DNA from: Neodontobutis hainanensis | Taxonomy: Eukaryota; Chordata; Actinopteri; Gobiiformes; Odontobutidae | Reading direction: 5' to 3' | Assembly (NCBI GenBank): GCA_024349245.1 | Contig: JALDNG010000089.1 | Coordinates: 769,001-833,000, forward strand | Length of the DNA stretch: 64,000 bases | Shown: positions 45,211-56,519 of the stretch, one piece after another | Layout of the letters: every line of letters begins with the position of its first letter | Numbering within the stretch: the first letter of the stretch is position 1 | Notes under the pieces: generated by a model | What the model saw: only the letters and a program-made list of their open reading frames with translations | Databases searched by the model: none | Told to the model about the DNA's origin: nothing | Program-made: the position numbers and the translations under genes

Positions 45211-46860
45211 GTTTAAACAATGATGGTAGATGCAGACATGAGGCTTTTGGGGCATCTGGGTAAATTAAGCTTTGTTCTGACCACAATGTACGCTCACACA
45301 AAGTATTGTTTTATGTAGATTTTATGTTTTCAGATTAAATAGAGCACGTCGCCAAATGACACACACAAACTAAAACACAACGCAGAAGTCTGCCGGTCAC
45401 ACTCAGTTAAAGGTCGACCATAAACACTGGTTTCAAACCTAAACATAGTCGTGTGTATTTTCAAAACTTTAGGCTTTAACTGTTTACTGTAAATCCATGG
45501 CCTCCACAGACTAAAGAACAAAGAACTCACCTGAAACCCTTCAACAGCAGCAAAGCCACTTCGCCCATTAGGAAATATGGGCAAATGCTAAGTAACCTCC
45601 AGGGGGCGCCACAAAATCTTAGTCATCTATTATATCATATCATATCATATCATATTGACCATATAAATAAAATGCTCAGGACACCAGATACACATAGGGT
45701 GCCTCACCTGACCAACAAAAGCTAACTGCTAGCTCAAAGACAGAGCACACAGAGTAGCTCACGCACAGGACGAACAGAGCAGATGAAATGAATGTAAAGA
45801 ATATATTCTGCTGTTGGCGCCGTTTAAAGTTGTTCAGAAAGCGGCCTGTTCATGTAGCAACGGTTTATCAGCGTTTCACAAACTCCTCCCTTTGAGCGTT
45901 ACCATGGAGATCCAGACCAACCTTTACTCACCAACATTACCTGTCACAGGTGAGCTTTGATAATAAGCTCCTGTTGTATTACTTTGCAACATGAGTTTTA
46001 TTCATTAAAATGAAACACATACAGAGGTCGGTTTGAAAACCTGGTTTGTTAAATGAAGGTTGAGCTGTGAAGGTAACATCACAAATAAATCACATATATC
46101 ATACATCTGTTGATCTTTTAGGTCTACTGCACAGTTAAGCTTAATAAAATCTGACTTCAAAGGTATCCCATTATATAGACTATTTCATATGAGGTCATCA
46201 GGTGTGGCCTTTAGTTCAACTGTTGCAGTGTTGTACCTGTGTGCAGGTTCCCTGGGAACAAATCCTGGCTTTGGTCTCTGTATTTATTTTAATTTTTTTT
46301 CTGTTTTCAAAACTAAAATGGCATAAGTGATGTTAGTCACATTACAATGGGCGCCACACAGGCCAGGACCCGGCACTGAGCAACAACATCACGCTGTCAG
46401 AAATATTTATTCTTTTTCTATTCCATCTTCTTTCGCAGACCCACTGTTTCTCATGTTTGTTCCTCGCTGCTCACCTTATGACTCTTTATTTAGATGTTTC
46501 TCCAAGACAGTTTCTCCAGCAATAAACCGGGACTAAAGTGGCTCTTTATTTCTAAAAGATTGGTCTCTGGGTCTGGCCCAGGTTCTGGAACGGACCGGTT
46601 AAATGCAGACAGTGACAGTTTAACTTCAAACCACACGGTAACTGCATCTTGGTGCTTTCATCTTGACTTTATCCATGTTTCCCTCAGCTCACCCTTCAGT
46701 GGAGAATGTGGTCTAACAAAGACTCAGAATCATGTTTGTTCACTCTGACACAGAGCCTCACTTTTGTCTCAGAAGTGTCTCAAATTCAGTAAATGCTCTG
46801 AAGTCACTGTGGTTTGCTCTGGACCTGACCTCACAGAAGCCGCTCCGAGTCCAGCTGGAG
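45211..46860. other. Intergenic DNA
   Basis: (ATCAT)n-like microsatellite at 45630-45660 and a copy of the segment seen at 26195-26290 (45945-46015). No gene recognised. Confidence 0.5.
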
Positions 46861-46864
46861 CTCA

Positions 46865-47115
46865 TTTAAATCCACTTCCTGTCGTGTGTCGGGCGCTGGC
46901 GTGTGATTGGTGGGTTTTGGCGGGAGCTCAGAGTGACGTCCAATGGAAAAACAGCAAATTTTTCCGAAACATTCCCAGGATTTCAGTCCGTCACTCACCA
47001 CAGCCGCAGTAAACAGCCGGCTCTGTTTGGAGAAATCCGCCCGGCAACAGCAGAAACATCACACCTGCGTTGGCCAATCAGACGCCGCCGCTCGCAGAAA
47101 GAGTTTTGTAACTAA
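46865..47115. promoter_or_regulatory. CpG-rich, CCAAT/CRE-containing segment (possible promoter or enhancer)
   Basis: GTGTGATTGGTGGGTTTTGG (inverted CCAAT), GAGTGACGTCCAATGG (CRE plus CCAAT) and GTTGGCCAATCAGACGCC (CCAAT) lie in 180 bp with many CpGs. No exon attached to it was recognised. Confidence 0.4.
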
Positions 47116-47164
47116 TCAATGCAAGAACCATTTTTTTCTTGTTTCCGGTGAATGATCACAGTGA

Positions 47165-47258
47165 AAGTCTAGACCTGGTCCAGACCTGGTCCAGACCTGG
47201 TTCAGACCTGGTTCAGACCTGGTCCTGGACCTGGGCCTGGACCTGGACCTGGACCACA
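47165..47258. repeat. AGACCTGGTCC minisatellite
   Basis: About eight 11-bp units AGACCTGGT(C/T)C grading into CTGGACCTGG units. Confidence 0.9.
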
Positions 47259-47689
47259 GACTGGCTGCAGATGACAGGGAGTGATTCGATCCAATAACAT
47301 TTACATTCCTCTGGTTTCCCACAGCCTCGGAAGCACGCGAACGCCTCACGACTCAGGAAACACAAAAATAACAACCTCCATGAGGTCAAGACCAGACTCC
47401 AGACCAAACTCATTCACAAAAACAGGCCTTAGTCTGAAAACATGGTCAGAGCTGCAAACTCACATTTATTCCTATTTTAGTTGGAGAACACTTGGATAAA
47501 AATTGTCTCAATCTTCAGCTTCTGCTGACGACAACAGCACAGATTCATTAAGGAGCTGCATTTATAGGATTATTTTTATTATTAAACTTATTATTATTCC
47601 ACAGATTCATTCAGACAAGTACCACCAAACCCAGAAAATCACTCCAGACCAAAATCACATTCCTCATTTTTTTGACTCTCTCGGTTCAG

Positions 47690-47815
47690 AGTCTTGGGAC
47701 TCTGAGGGACTCTTGGGGATTCTGAGGGACTCTGGGGGACTCTTGGGGTCTCTTGGAGACTCTGAGGGACTCCTGGGTTCTTTTGGGAACTCTGAGGGAC
47801 TTTGAGGGGAGAAGT
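47690..47815. repeat. GACTCTGAGGGACTCTTGGGG minisatellite
   Basis: Degenerate units of about 10-21 bp, GACTCTGAGG and GACTCTTGGG alternating. Confidence 0.85.
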
Positions 47816-48173
47816 TTGAAAGGTCCTCTGAAATAGTGAATATTTACTCTTTCTGCAGAAGGCCAACAGGTTTATAACCAAGCCTGTCATTAGCCTCATT
47901 AACATACCTCTCTGTCCTCACAAAGAAAAGACTCACAAGATGGTTTCTGGTGCTAACACATTCTTTGTGTTTTTATTCAGACCTGTTTCTTGTTCAGACA
48001 GAGTTTTTGTTAAGTAGATCTTCACAGGAGATCTAAGTGTGCAGCAGTGAGCCATGTTTCCTCAGGTTTAAACCAGTGTCACTCGCTCGTGACTCCAGTG
48101 TTTATCCCGAAATAAACTCTCCTCAGAGGCTCATTATTCCACATTATTCCAGTCAGAAGCATGAAATAACAGT

Positions 48174-48940
48174 AGGACGACAGGACCAGAGCAGGACGAC
48201 AGGACCAGAGCAGGACGACAGGACCAGGGCAGGCCCAGTACAACAGGACTATAGGACGACAGGACTAGAGCAGGACGACAGGACCAGAGCAGGACGACAG
48301 GACCAGAGCAGGACGACAGGACCCTAGCAGGCCCAGTACAACAGGACTATAGGACGACAGGACTAGAGCAGGATGACAGGACGAGAGCAGAACCAGGATG
48401 ACAGGACAGGGACGACAGGACCAGGGCAGGACCAGTACAACAGGACCAGAGCAGGACCAGGATGACAGAACAGGGATGACAGGACCAGGACAGGACCAGT
48501 ACAACAGGACCAGAGCAGGACCAGGATGACAAAACAGGGATGACAGGACCAGGATGACAGGACCAGGGCAGGACCAGGACGACAGGACTAGGGCAGGACG
48601 ACAGGACCAGAGCAGGACGACAGGACCAGGGAAGGACCAGGACGACAGGACCAGAGCAGGATGACAGGACCAGAGCAGGACGACATGACCAGAGCAGAAC
48701 CAGGATGACAGGACAGGGACGACATGACCAGCGCAGGACCAGGACCACAGGACCAGGGAAGAAACAGGACAACAGGGCCAGGGCAGGAATACAGGACCAG
48801 GGCAGGATCAGGACCACAGGAACAGAGCAGAACCAGGACCACAGGACCAGAGCAGGACCACAGGACCAGGACGACAAGACCAGGGCAGGACCAGGACCAC
48901 AGGACCAGAGCAGGACCAGGACAGGACCAGAGTACAGGAA
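48174..48940. repeat. 19-bp minisatellite (AGGACGACAGGACCAGAGC)
   Basis: Unit AGGACGACAGGACCAGAGC with many variants (GATGACAGGACAGGGACGAC, CCCAGTACAACAGGACTATA) over about 770 bp. The + strand is almost free of T. Long open frames on both strands are by-products of the repeat. Confidence 0.95.
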
Positions 48941-49361
48941 GAAACACCTGCTCCCTGAACCGGTAGTGGGACGAGGAAGGGACCGTCACAGGCTCCTGAT
49001 GAAAATATCTGATCAGTAAAAGATGAACATTATGTCTGTCAAGAGACAAAACAAAGCAGAGTTTTTGAAAGCAGACCCTGGACTTTGGGAACGACTGGAA
49101 GAATGAAGCTGAGTGAGGTTAGGAGGCCTTTAATGGAGCCTTGTCCGTGGAAATAAAAACTAGTTTAATAACAGTAGAACTGCAGATGTTGTATGACTTG
49201 TCTTTTTCTTTCTGTCCCTAACTCTCCTGCTCAGGGCCCTACAGTCCTGTACTCGTTCTGGATCAGTCTGTTTCTATGAGAGCTCCAATAAAACAGGGTT
49301 CAGTGTAAACCATGGACTAAACCAAGTCTAAAAGACTTCAGATGCACTACAGATAATAATG
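48941..49361. other. Spacer between minisatellite and SINE
   Basis: No gene or element recognised. Confidence 0.5.
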
Positions 49362-49634
49362 GGGCGGCAATAGCACAGTGGGTGCCGTCCTTCGACCTGC
49401 GGGTGGGCAATTCGATCCCTCCTCGAAACATTACAAAACATCATAACATCCTGCTCTCCTCCACATACTGTTGTTGTGTCCTTGGGCAAGAAACTTAACC
49501 TACATTTCCTCCAGTGAAGTTCTGTAACACTGGTAAATAATTTAATGTATGTAAAGTGCTTTGAGTGCCTACCAATAGGTGAAAAAGCACTATATAAAAA
49601 TAAAGATTATTATTATTATTATTATTATTATTAC
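49362..49634 (+). mobile_element. tRNA-derived SINE (family S) with (ATT)n tail
   Basis: A-box TAGCACAGTGGG at 49371-49382 and a B-box-like AATTCGATCC at about 49409. The body includes CATCATAACATCCTGCTCTC and TCCTTGGGCAAGAAACTTAA. The L2-like 3' end TGTAAAGTGCTTTGAGTGCC ends in an ATT microsatellite (49607-49634). It shares its body with the reverse copy at 22290-22530 and probably uses an L2 element for mobilisation. Confidence 0.85.
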
Positions 49635-51767
49635 AGTGTTCCTTCTCTACCTCACTCTGTAACAGACCCATGTATCCTCCTTTTCTTTCTCTTTAATATC
49701 AGTTGTTGTTGTCTTTCAGTTTTCTTTTGGCCCGAAGCTCATTCTTCTGAGTCCAACCCTAAACCTTTCGGAGGGACGTCCTGTTTCCAGTCCTCTCTTA
49801 CATCAGAATCTTACTATAGTGTGTCCTAAAAAATACTGCTGAACTTCAAATCAATTGAAAAGTTACAATTAAAAAGTTCACATTTACACCAACCTCAGTC
49901 AGTGAGAGATAAAAATAACTATGTATGATTACTATGTTGGCAATAAATACAAGCTGGGATAAGAATAAATACAGTTTTTATTAACACAATTAAATTAAAC
50001 AAATGAAAAAAAGCACAATAAAAGATATAAAAATAAAACCATAATATCTCACTGGGCTAGTATTGAACACCTGGTCTTAAACAGGTCAAAGGACTGGGCG
50101 GGTCTGACCTGGGCCCGGTCTGTCCAGGATCTGGTCTCTGTCAGAGTCAAGTTGCAGTACCCTGTGCTCCCTGTACGTGGCGCAGAGAGTCCTGGTCCAG
50201 CCCTGTGCAGAAAGAAAAAGATGAAAGAGGGGAACATAAGCTTTAACTTTAGTAAGGAGCCTCAGGTGGAATAAGCTCTGTCTGAAATCACACCATGGGT
50301 CTCGGCACAAGGACCCGTAAGAGACCAAAGAGATTGTTAAATGGAAACTAAAAACTCCAACGATGTTTAGATCCAGAGAGAACTCACAGGAGGACATCAG
50401 ACTCACCACAGACTAAACTAGTCTCCACCACTTTTATCAGGACTTGGCAGAAAGCACTCCTATGATAAACTCTGGATACATTATAGTGACGTTTACAAAT
50501 TAATACATATGAAATTCAGCATGTCATTTTACACTGTTACACTGTTATTCTTTAATGTTCTCAAACAAAGATATTGATTTAGGTATATTATTCTTCATCT
50601 GAGACCTGCCCCTGGTTTGGGCTTTGACTGGACTTTACTCATGGGTTTGGTCCAGGCTCTGGTTTTAGATAATGGTCGGGTTTGGGCTCCGATCCTGGAG
50701 GAAAGGCCAGAGGAAGTTGAAAAGGGAGCGGCTCAGAGCGAGTTCAGGACACGGCTCTGATGTAAGACTCTGTTAGGATTCAGCAGACGTCCTCTGGATT
50801 AGACCGGGTTTAGACTGAGACTGTGGACTTTAGCTGAGTTTGGGAGGTTTTCTCTGAATTTTGTGAGTCTTGTGCAGCTTCAGTTTAAAGATGATAATGA
50901 CATGTGCTGTCTATGACTATGTCCTGGCGTCTCTGAGTTTCATATTCTGATGTGCTGTAGAAGACATGTGTCCAGTAGAAATGAAGTGGGACAGAACAGA
51001 GCTGCACAGTTAACTCCCAGCTCCGAGCAGCTCGAAATGACTCTACCAACGACAGGTCTTATCTTTAAATTAAAAGAAACACAGAAAACATAGATAAAAA
51101 GGAGATGCTGCTACAACAAGTTCAAATGTGTTTGTTCTTCCCTCTTGACCTGTTCTGGTTTTATATTCGGAATATTAAGTAATATTTTTGTTTGTTTTAA
51201 TTTAATTGGAGAAGAAGGAAGTCAAAAATGAAAACCTGCATCATTGAGGTGTCCCTCTTTGTCCCACATTGGGTTTGTTCTGATCTGGTTGTTCCAGACC
51301 GGACTGAGAGTGAACCAAAAACTTCAGTAAAGGCTTTGTTTGTGAAAAGTGTGGCTTTACTTTATTGACATTTATGACCTTTTCTGATCCACATTAAGAA
51401 CAGATAAGTCACTGCTTCCCGTTTCTTCCTCCATCGACTCTCTGTACCAAACTCTGGCAAGACTTTAGCCATAAATACAAACTAATATTAATAAACAGCA
51501 ATGTGTGTCATATTTAGCAGGCCCTGAGCTCTCAGTTTAAGGCCTCATTATAAAAAACTCACAGAGAGGAGAGAGAATAAAGCTGTCGTCACGTCTCTGG
51601 TCGATCTTATTACAGTTATTATTGTTATTCTCCAAAAACACCTGTCAGTTTTTCCGATGGAATCATATTTTCCACAATATTCTCCCAAACACTGCCCTCT
51701 GCATTTATTAGACTCTAACAGAGCTCCTTATATCAGCACCGTTCAACCATAACAGCCCTTTACTGAG
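49635..51767. other. Intergenic DNA left of the satellite
   Basis: A minus-strand frame at 50206-50049 follows a good acceptor (TTTTTCTTTCTGCACAG) but has no recognisable domain, so it is not called. No other exon seen. Confidence 0.5.
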
Positions 51768-54700
51768 AACACCAGACCACAGACCAGACCAGACCAGACC
51801 AGACCACAGACCGGACCAGACCACAGACCAGACCAGACCACATACCAGACCAGACCACATACCAGACTAGACCACAGACCAGACCAGACCACAGACCAGA
51901 CCACAGACCAGACCAGACCACAGACCAAACCAGACCACATACCAGACCAGACCACATACCAGACTAGACCACATACCAGACCAGACCACAGACCAGACCA
52001 GACCACAGACCAGACCACAGACCAGACCAGACCACAGACCAGACCAGACCACAGACCAGACTAGACCACAGACCAGACCACAGACCAGACCAGACCACAG
52101 ACCAGACCAGACCACAGACCAGACCAGACCACATACCAGACTAGACCACAGACCAGACCACAGACCAGACCACAGACCAGAACAGACCACAGACCAGACC
52201 AGACCACATACCAGACTAGACCACAGACCAGAGTAGACCACAGACCAGACCACAGACCAGACCAGACCACATACCAGACCAGACCACAGACCAGACCAGA
52301 CCACAGACCAGACCAGACCACATACCAGACTAGACCACAGACCAGACCAGACCACATACCAGACTAGACCACAGACCAGACCAGACCACAGACCAGACCA
52401 GACCACATACCAGACTAGACCACAGACCAGACCACCGACCAGACCACAGACCAGACCACAGACCAGACTAGACCACAGACCAGACCACCGACCAGACCAC
52501 AGACCAGACCACCGACCAGACCACAGACCAGACCACAGACCAGACCAGACCACAGACCAGACCAGACCACATACCAGACTAGACCACAGACCAGACTAGA
52601 CCACAGACCAGACCAGACCACAGACCAGACTAGACCACAGACCAGACCAGACCACATACCAGACACAGACCAGACCAGACCACAGACCAGACCAGACCAC
52701 ATACCAGACTAGACCACATACCAGACTAGACCACAGACCAGACCAGACCACAGACCAGACCAGACCACAGACCGGACCAGACCACATACCAGACTAGACC
52801 ACAGACCAGACCACAGACCAGACCAGACCACAGACCAGACCAGACCACATACCAGACTAGACCACAGACCAGACTAGACCACAGACCAGACCAGACCACA
52901 GACCAGACTAGACCACAGACCAGACCAGACCACATACCAGACACAGACCAGACCAGACCACAGACCAGACCAGACCACATACCAGACTAGACCACATACC
53001 AGACTAGACCACAGACCAGACCAGACCACAGACCAGACCAGACCACAGACCGGACCAGACCACAGACCAGACTAGACCACAGACCAGACCAGACCACATA
53101 CCAGACACAGACCAGACCAGACCACAGACCAGACCAGACCACATACCAGACTAGACCACATACCAGACTAGACCACAGACCAGACCAGACCACAGACCAG
53201 ACCAGACCACAGACCGGACCAGACCACATACCAGACTAGACCACAGACCAGACCACAGACCAGACCAGACCACATACCAGACTAGACCACAGACCAGACC
53301 ACAGACCAGACCACAGACCAGACCACAGACCAGACCAGACCACATACCAGACCAGACCACAGACCAGACCAGACCACATACCAGACTAGACCACAGACCA
53401 GACCAGACCACAGACCAGACCAGACCACATACCAGACTAGACCACAGACCAGACCAGACCACATACCAGACTAGACCACAGACCAGACCACCGACCAGAC
53501 CACAGACCAGACCACCGACCAGACCACAGACCAGACCACAGACCAGACCAGACCACAGACCAGACTAGACCACAGACCAGACCAGACCACATACCAGACT
53601 AGACCACAGACCAGACCAGACCACAGACCAGACCAGACCACAGACCAGACCAGACCACAGACCAGACCAGACCACAGACCAGACTAGACCACAGACCAGA
53701 CCAGACCACATACCAGACTAGACCACAGACCAGACCAGACCACAGACCAGACCAGACCACATACCAGACTAGACCACAGACCAGACCACAGACCAGACCA
53801 CAGACCAGACCAGACCACAGACCAGACTAGACCACAGACCAGACTAGACCACAGACCAGACCACCGACCAGACCACAGACCAGACCACAGACCAGACCAG
53901 AGACCAGACCACATACCAGACTAGACCACAGACCAGACCAGACCACAGACCAGACCAGACCACATACCAGACCACAGACCAGACCAGACCACATACCAGA
54001 CTAGACCACAGACCAGACCAGACCACAGACCAGACCAGACCACATACCAGACTAGACCACAGACCAGACCACAGACCAGACCAGACCACATACCAGACTA
54101 GACCACAGACCAGACCAGACCACATACCAGACTAGACCACAGACCAGACCAGACCACAGACCAGACCAGACCACATACCAGACTAGACCACAGACCAGAC
54201 CACCGACCAGACCACAGACCAGACCACAGACCAGACCAGACCACAGACCAGACTAGACCACAGACCAGACTAGACCACAGACCAGACCACCGACCAGACC
54301 ACAGACCAGACCACAGACCAGACCAGACCACAGACCAGACCACATACCAGACTAGACCACAGACCAGACCAGACCACAGACCAGACCACATACCAGACCA
54401 CAGACCAGACCAGACCACATACCAGACTAGACCACAGACCAGACCAGACCACAGACCAGATCAGACCACATACCAGACTAGACCACAGACCAGACCACAG
54501 ACCAGACCAGACCACATACCAGACTAGACCACAGACCAGACTAGACCACAGACCAGACCAGACCACAGACCAGACTAGACCACAGACCAGACCAGACCAC
54601 AGACCAGACCAGACCACAGACCAGACTAGACCACAGACCAGACCAGACCACAGACCAGACCACAGACCAGACCACAGACCAGACCAGACCACATACCAGA

Positions 54701-56519
54701 CTAGACCACAGACCAGACCACAGACCAGACCAGACCACATACCAGACTAGACCACAGACCAGACCACATACCAGACTAGACCACAGACCAGACCACAGAC
54801 CAGACCAGACCACATACCAGACTAGACCACAGACCAGACCAGACCACAGACCAGACCAGACCACAGACCAGACTAGACCACAGACCAGACCACCGACCAG
54901 ACCACAGACCAGACTAGACCACAGACCAGACCACAGACCAGACCAGACCACAGACCAGACCAGACCACAGACCAGACCAGACCACATACCAGACTAGACC
55001 ACAGACCAGACTAGACCACAGACCAGACCAGACCACAGACCAGACTAGACCACAGACTAGACCAGACCACAGACCAGACCAGACCACAGACCAGACTAGA
55101 CCACAATCCAGACCACGGACCAGACCACAGACCAGACCACAGACCAGACTAGACCACAGACCAGACCAGACCACAGACCAGACTAGACCACAGACCAGAC
55201 TAGACCACAGACCAGACCAGACCACAGACCAAACCAGACCACATACCAGACTAGACCACAGATCAGACTAGACCACAGACCAGACCACAGACCACAGACC
55301 AGACCAGACCACAGACCAGACCACAGACCAGACCCCAGACCAGACTAGACCACAGACCAGACCACAGACCAGACCACAGACCAGACCACGGACCAGACCA
55401 CAGACCAGACCACAGACCAGACTAGACTACAAACCAGACCACGGACCAGACCACAGACAAGACCAGACCACAGACCAGACCACTGACCAGACCACAGATC
55501 AGATCACAGACCTGACCACAGACCAGACCAGACCACAGACCAGACCACAGACAAGACCAAACCACAGACCAGACCACAGACCAGACAACGGACCAGACCA
55601 CAGACCAGACCACAGACCAGACCAGACCACAGACCAGACTAGACTACAAACCAGACCACGGACCAGACCACAGACCAGACTAGACCACAAACCAGACCAC
55701 GGACCAGACCACAGACAAGACCACAGACCAGACCACAGACAAGACCAGACCACAGACCAGACCACAGACCAGACCACAGACCAGACCACAGACCAGACAA
55801 CGGACCAGACCACAGACCAGACCACAGACCAGACCAGACCACAGACCAGACTAGACTACAAACCAGACCACGGACCAGACCACAGACCAGACTAGACCAC
55901 AAACCAGACCACGGACCAGACCACAGACAAGACCACAGACCAGACCACAGACAAGACCAGACCACAGACCAGACCAGACCACAGACCAGACTACAGACTA
56001 GACCACAGATCAGATCACAGACCTGACCATAGACGAGACCACAGACCAGACCACACCAGACCACAGACTAGACCACAGACCAGACCACAGACCAGACCAC
56101 AGACCACAGACCAAACCAAACCACAGACCAGACCACAGACCAGACCCCAGACCAGACCACAGACCAGATCACAGACCAGACCATAGACCAGACCAAACCA
56201 CAGACCACAGACCAGACCACAGACCAGACCACAACCCAAGCCAGACCACAGACCAGACAAAATCACAGAGCAGACCAAACCACAGACCAGACCACAGACC
56301 AGACCAGACCATAGACTAGACCACAGATGAGACCACAGACCAGACCACACCAGACCACAGACCAGACCACAGACCAGACCACACCAGACCACAGACCAGA
56401 CCAGAACACAGACCAGATCACAGACCAGATCACAGACCAGACAACAGACCAAATCACAGACCAGACCAGACCAGGTCCAAACCAGACCACAGACCAAACC
56501 AGACCACAGACCAGACCAA
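51768..56519. repeat. 4.75-kb satellite of AGACC / ACAGACC units
   Basis: The whole span is built from the 5-mer AGACC and the 7-mer ACAGACC. They combine as 12-bp (AGACCACAGACC) and 17-bp (AGACCAGACCACAGACC) units, with variants ACATACC, AGACT, GGACC and CCGACC. The + strand is nearly all A and C with little T; the - strand is GGTCTGGT-rich. The left three quarters contain ACATACCAGACTAGACC variants; from about 55260 these give way to ACAAACC and ACGGACC variants. Minus-strand frames (WSGLVCGLVW repeats) stay open because the units lack stops on that strand; they are not genes. Confidence 0.97.

Noticed and set aside
44912..45301. Minus-strand frame with KPAQIQL repeats
   Set aside because: It is the translation of the 21-bp minisatellite; 21 is divisible by 3, so the frame stays open by chance.
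48037..49049. Overlapping open frames on both strands over the 19-bp minisatellite
   Set aside because: The repeat composition (almost no T on the + strand) removes stops; no domain and no conservation signal.
50049..50409. Possible terminal exon on the minus strand (acceptor TTTCTGCACAG, then about 50 codons)
   Set aside because: The acceptor is good but the peptide has no recognisable domain in any frame and no upstream exon was found.
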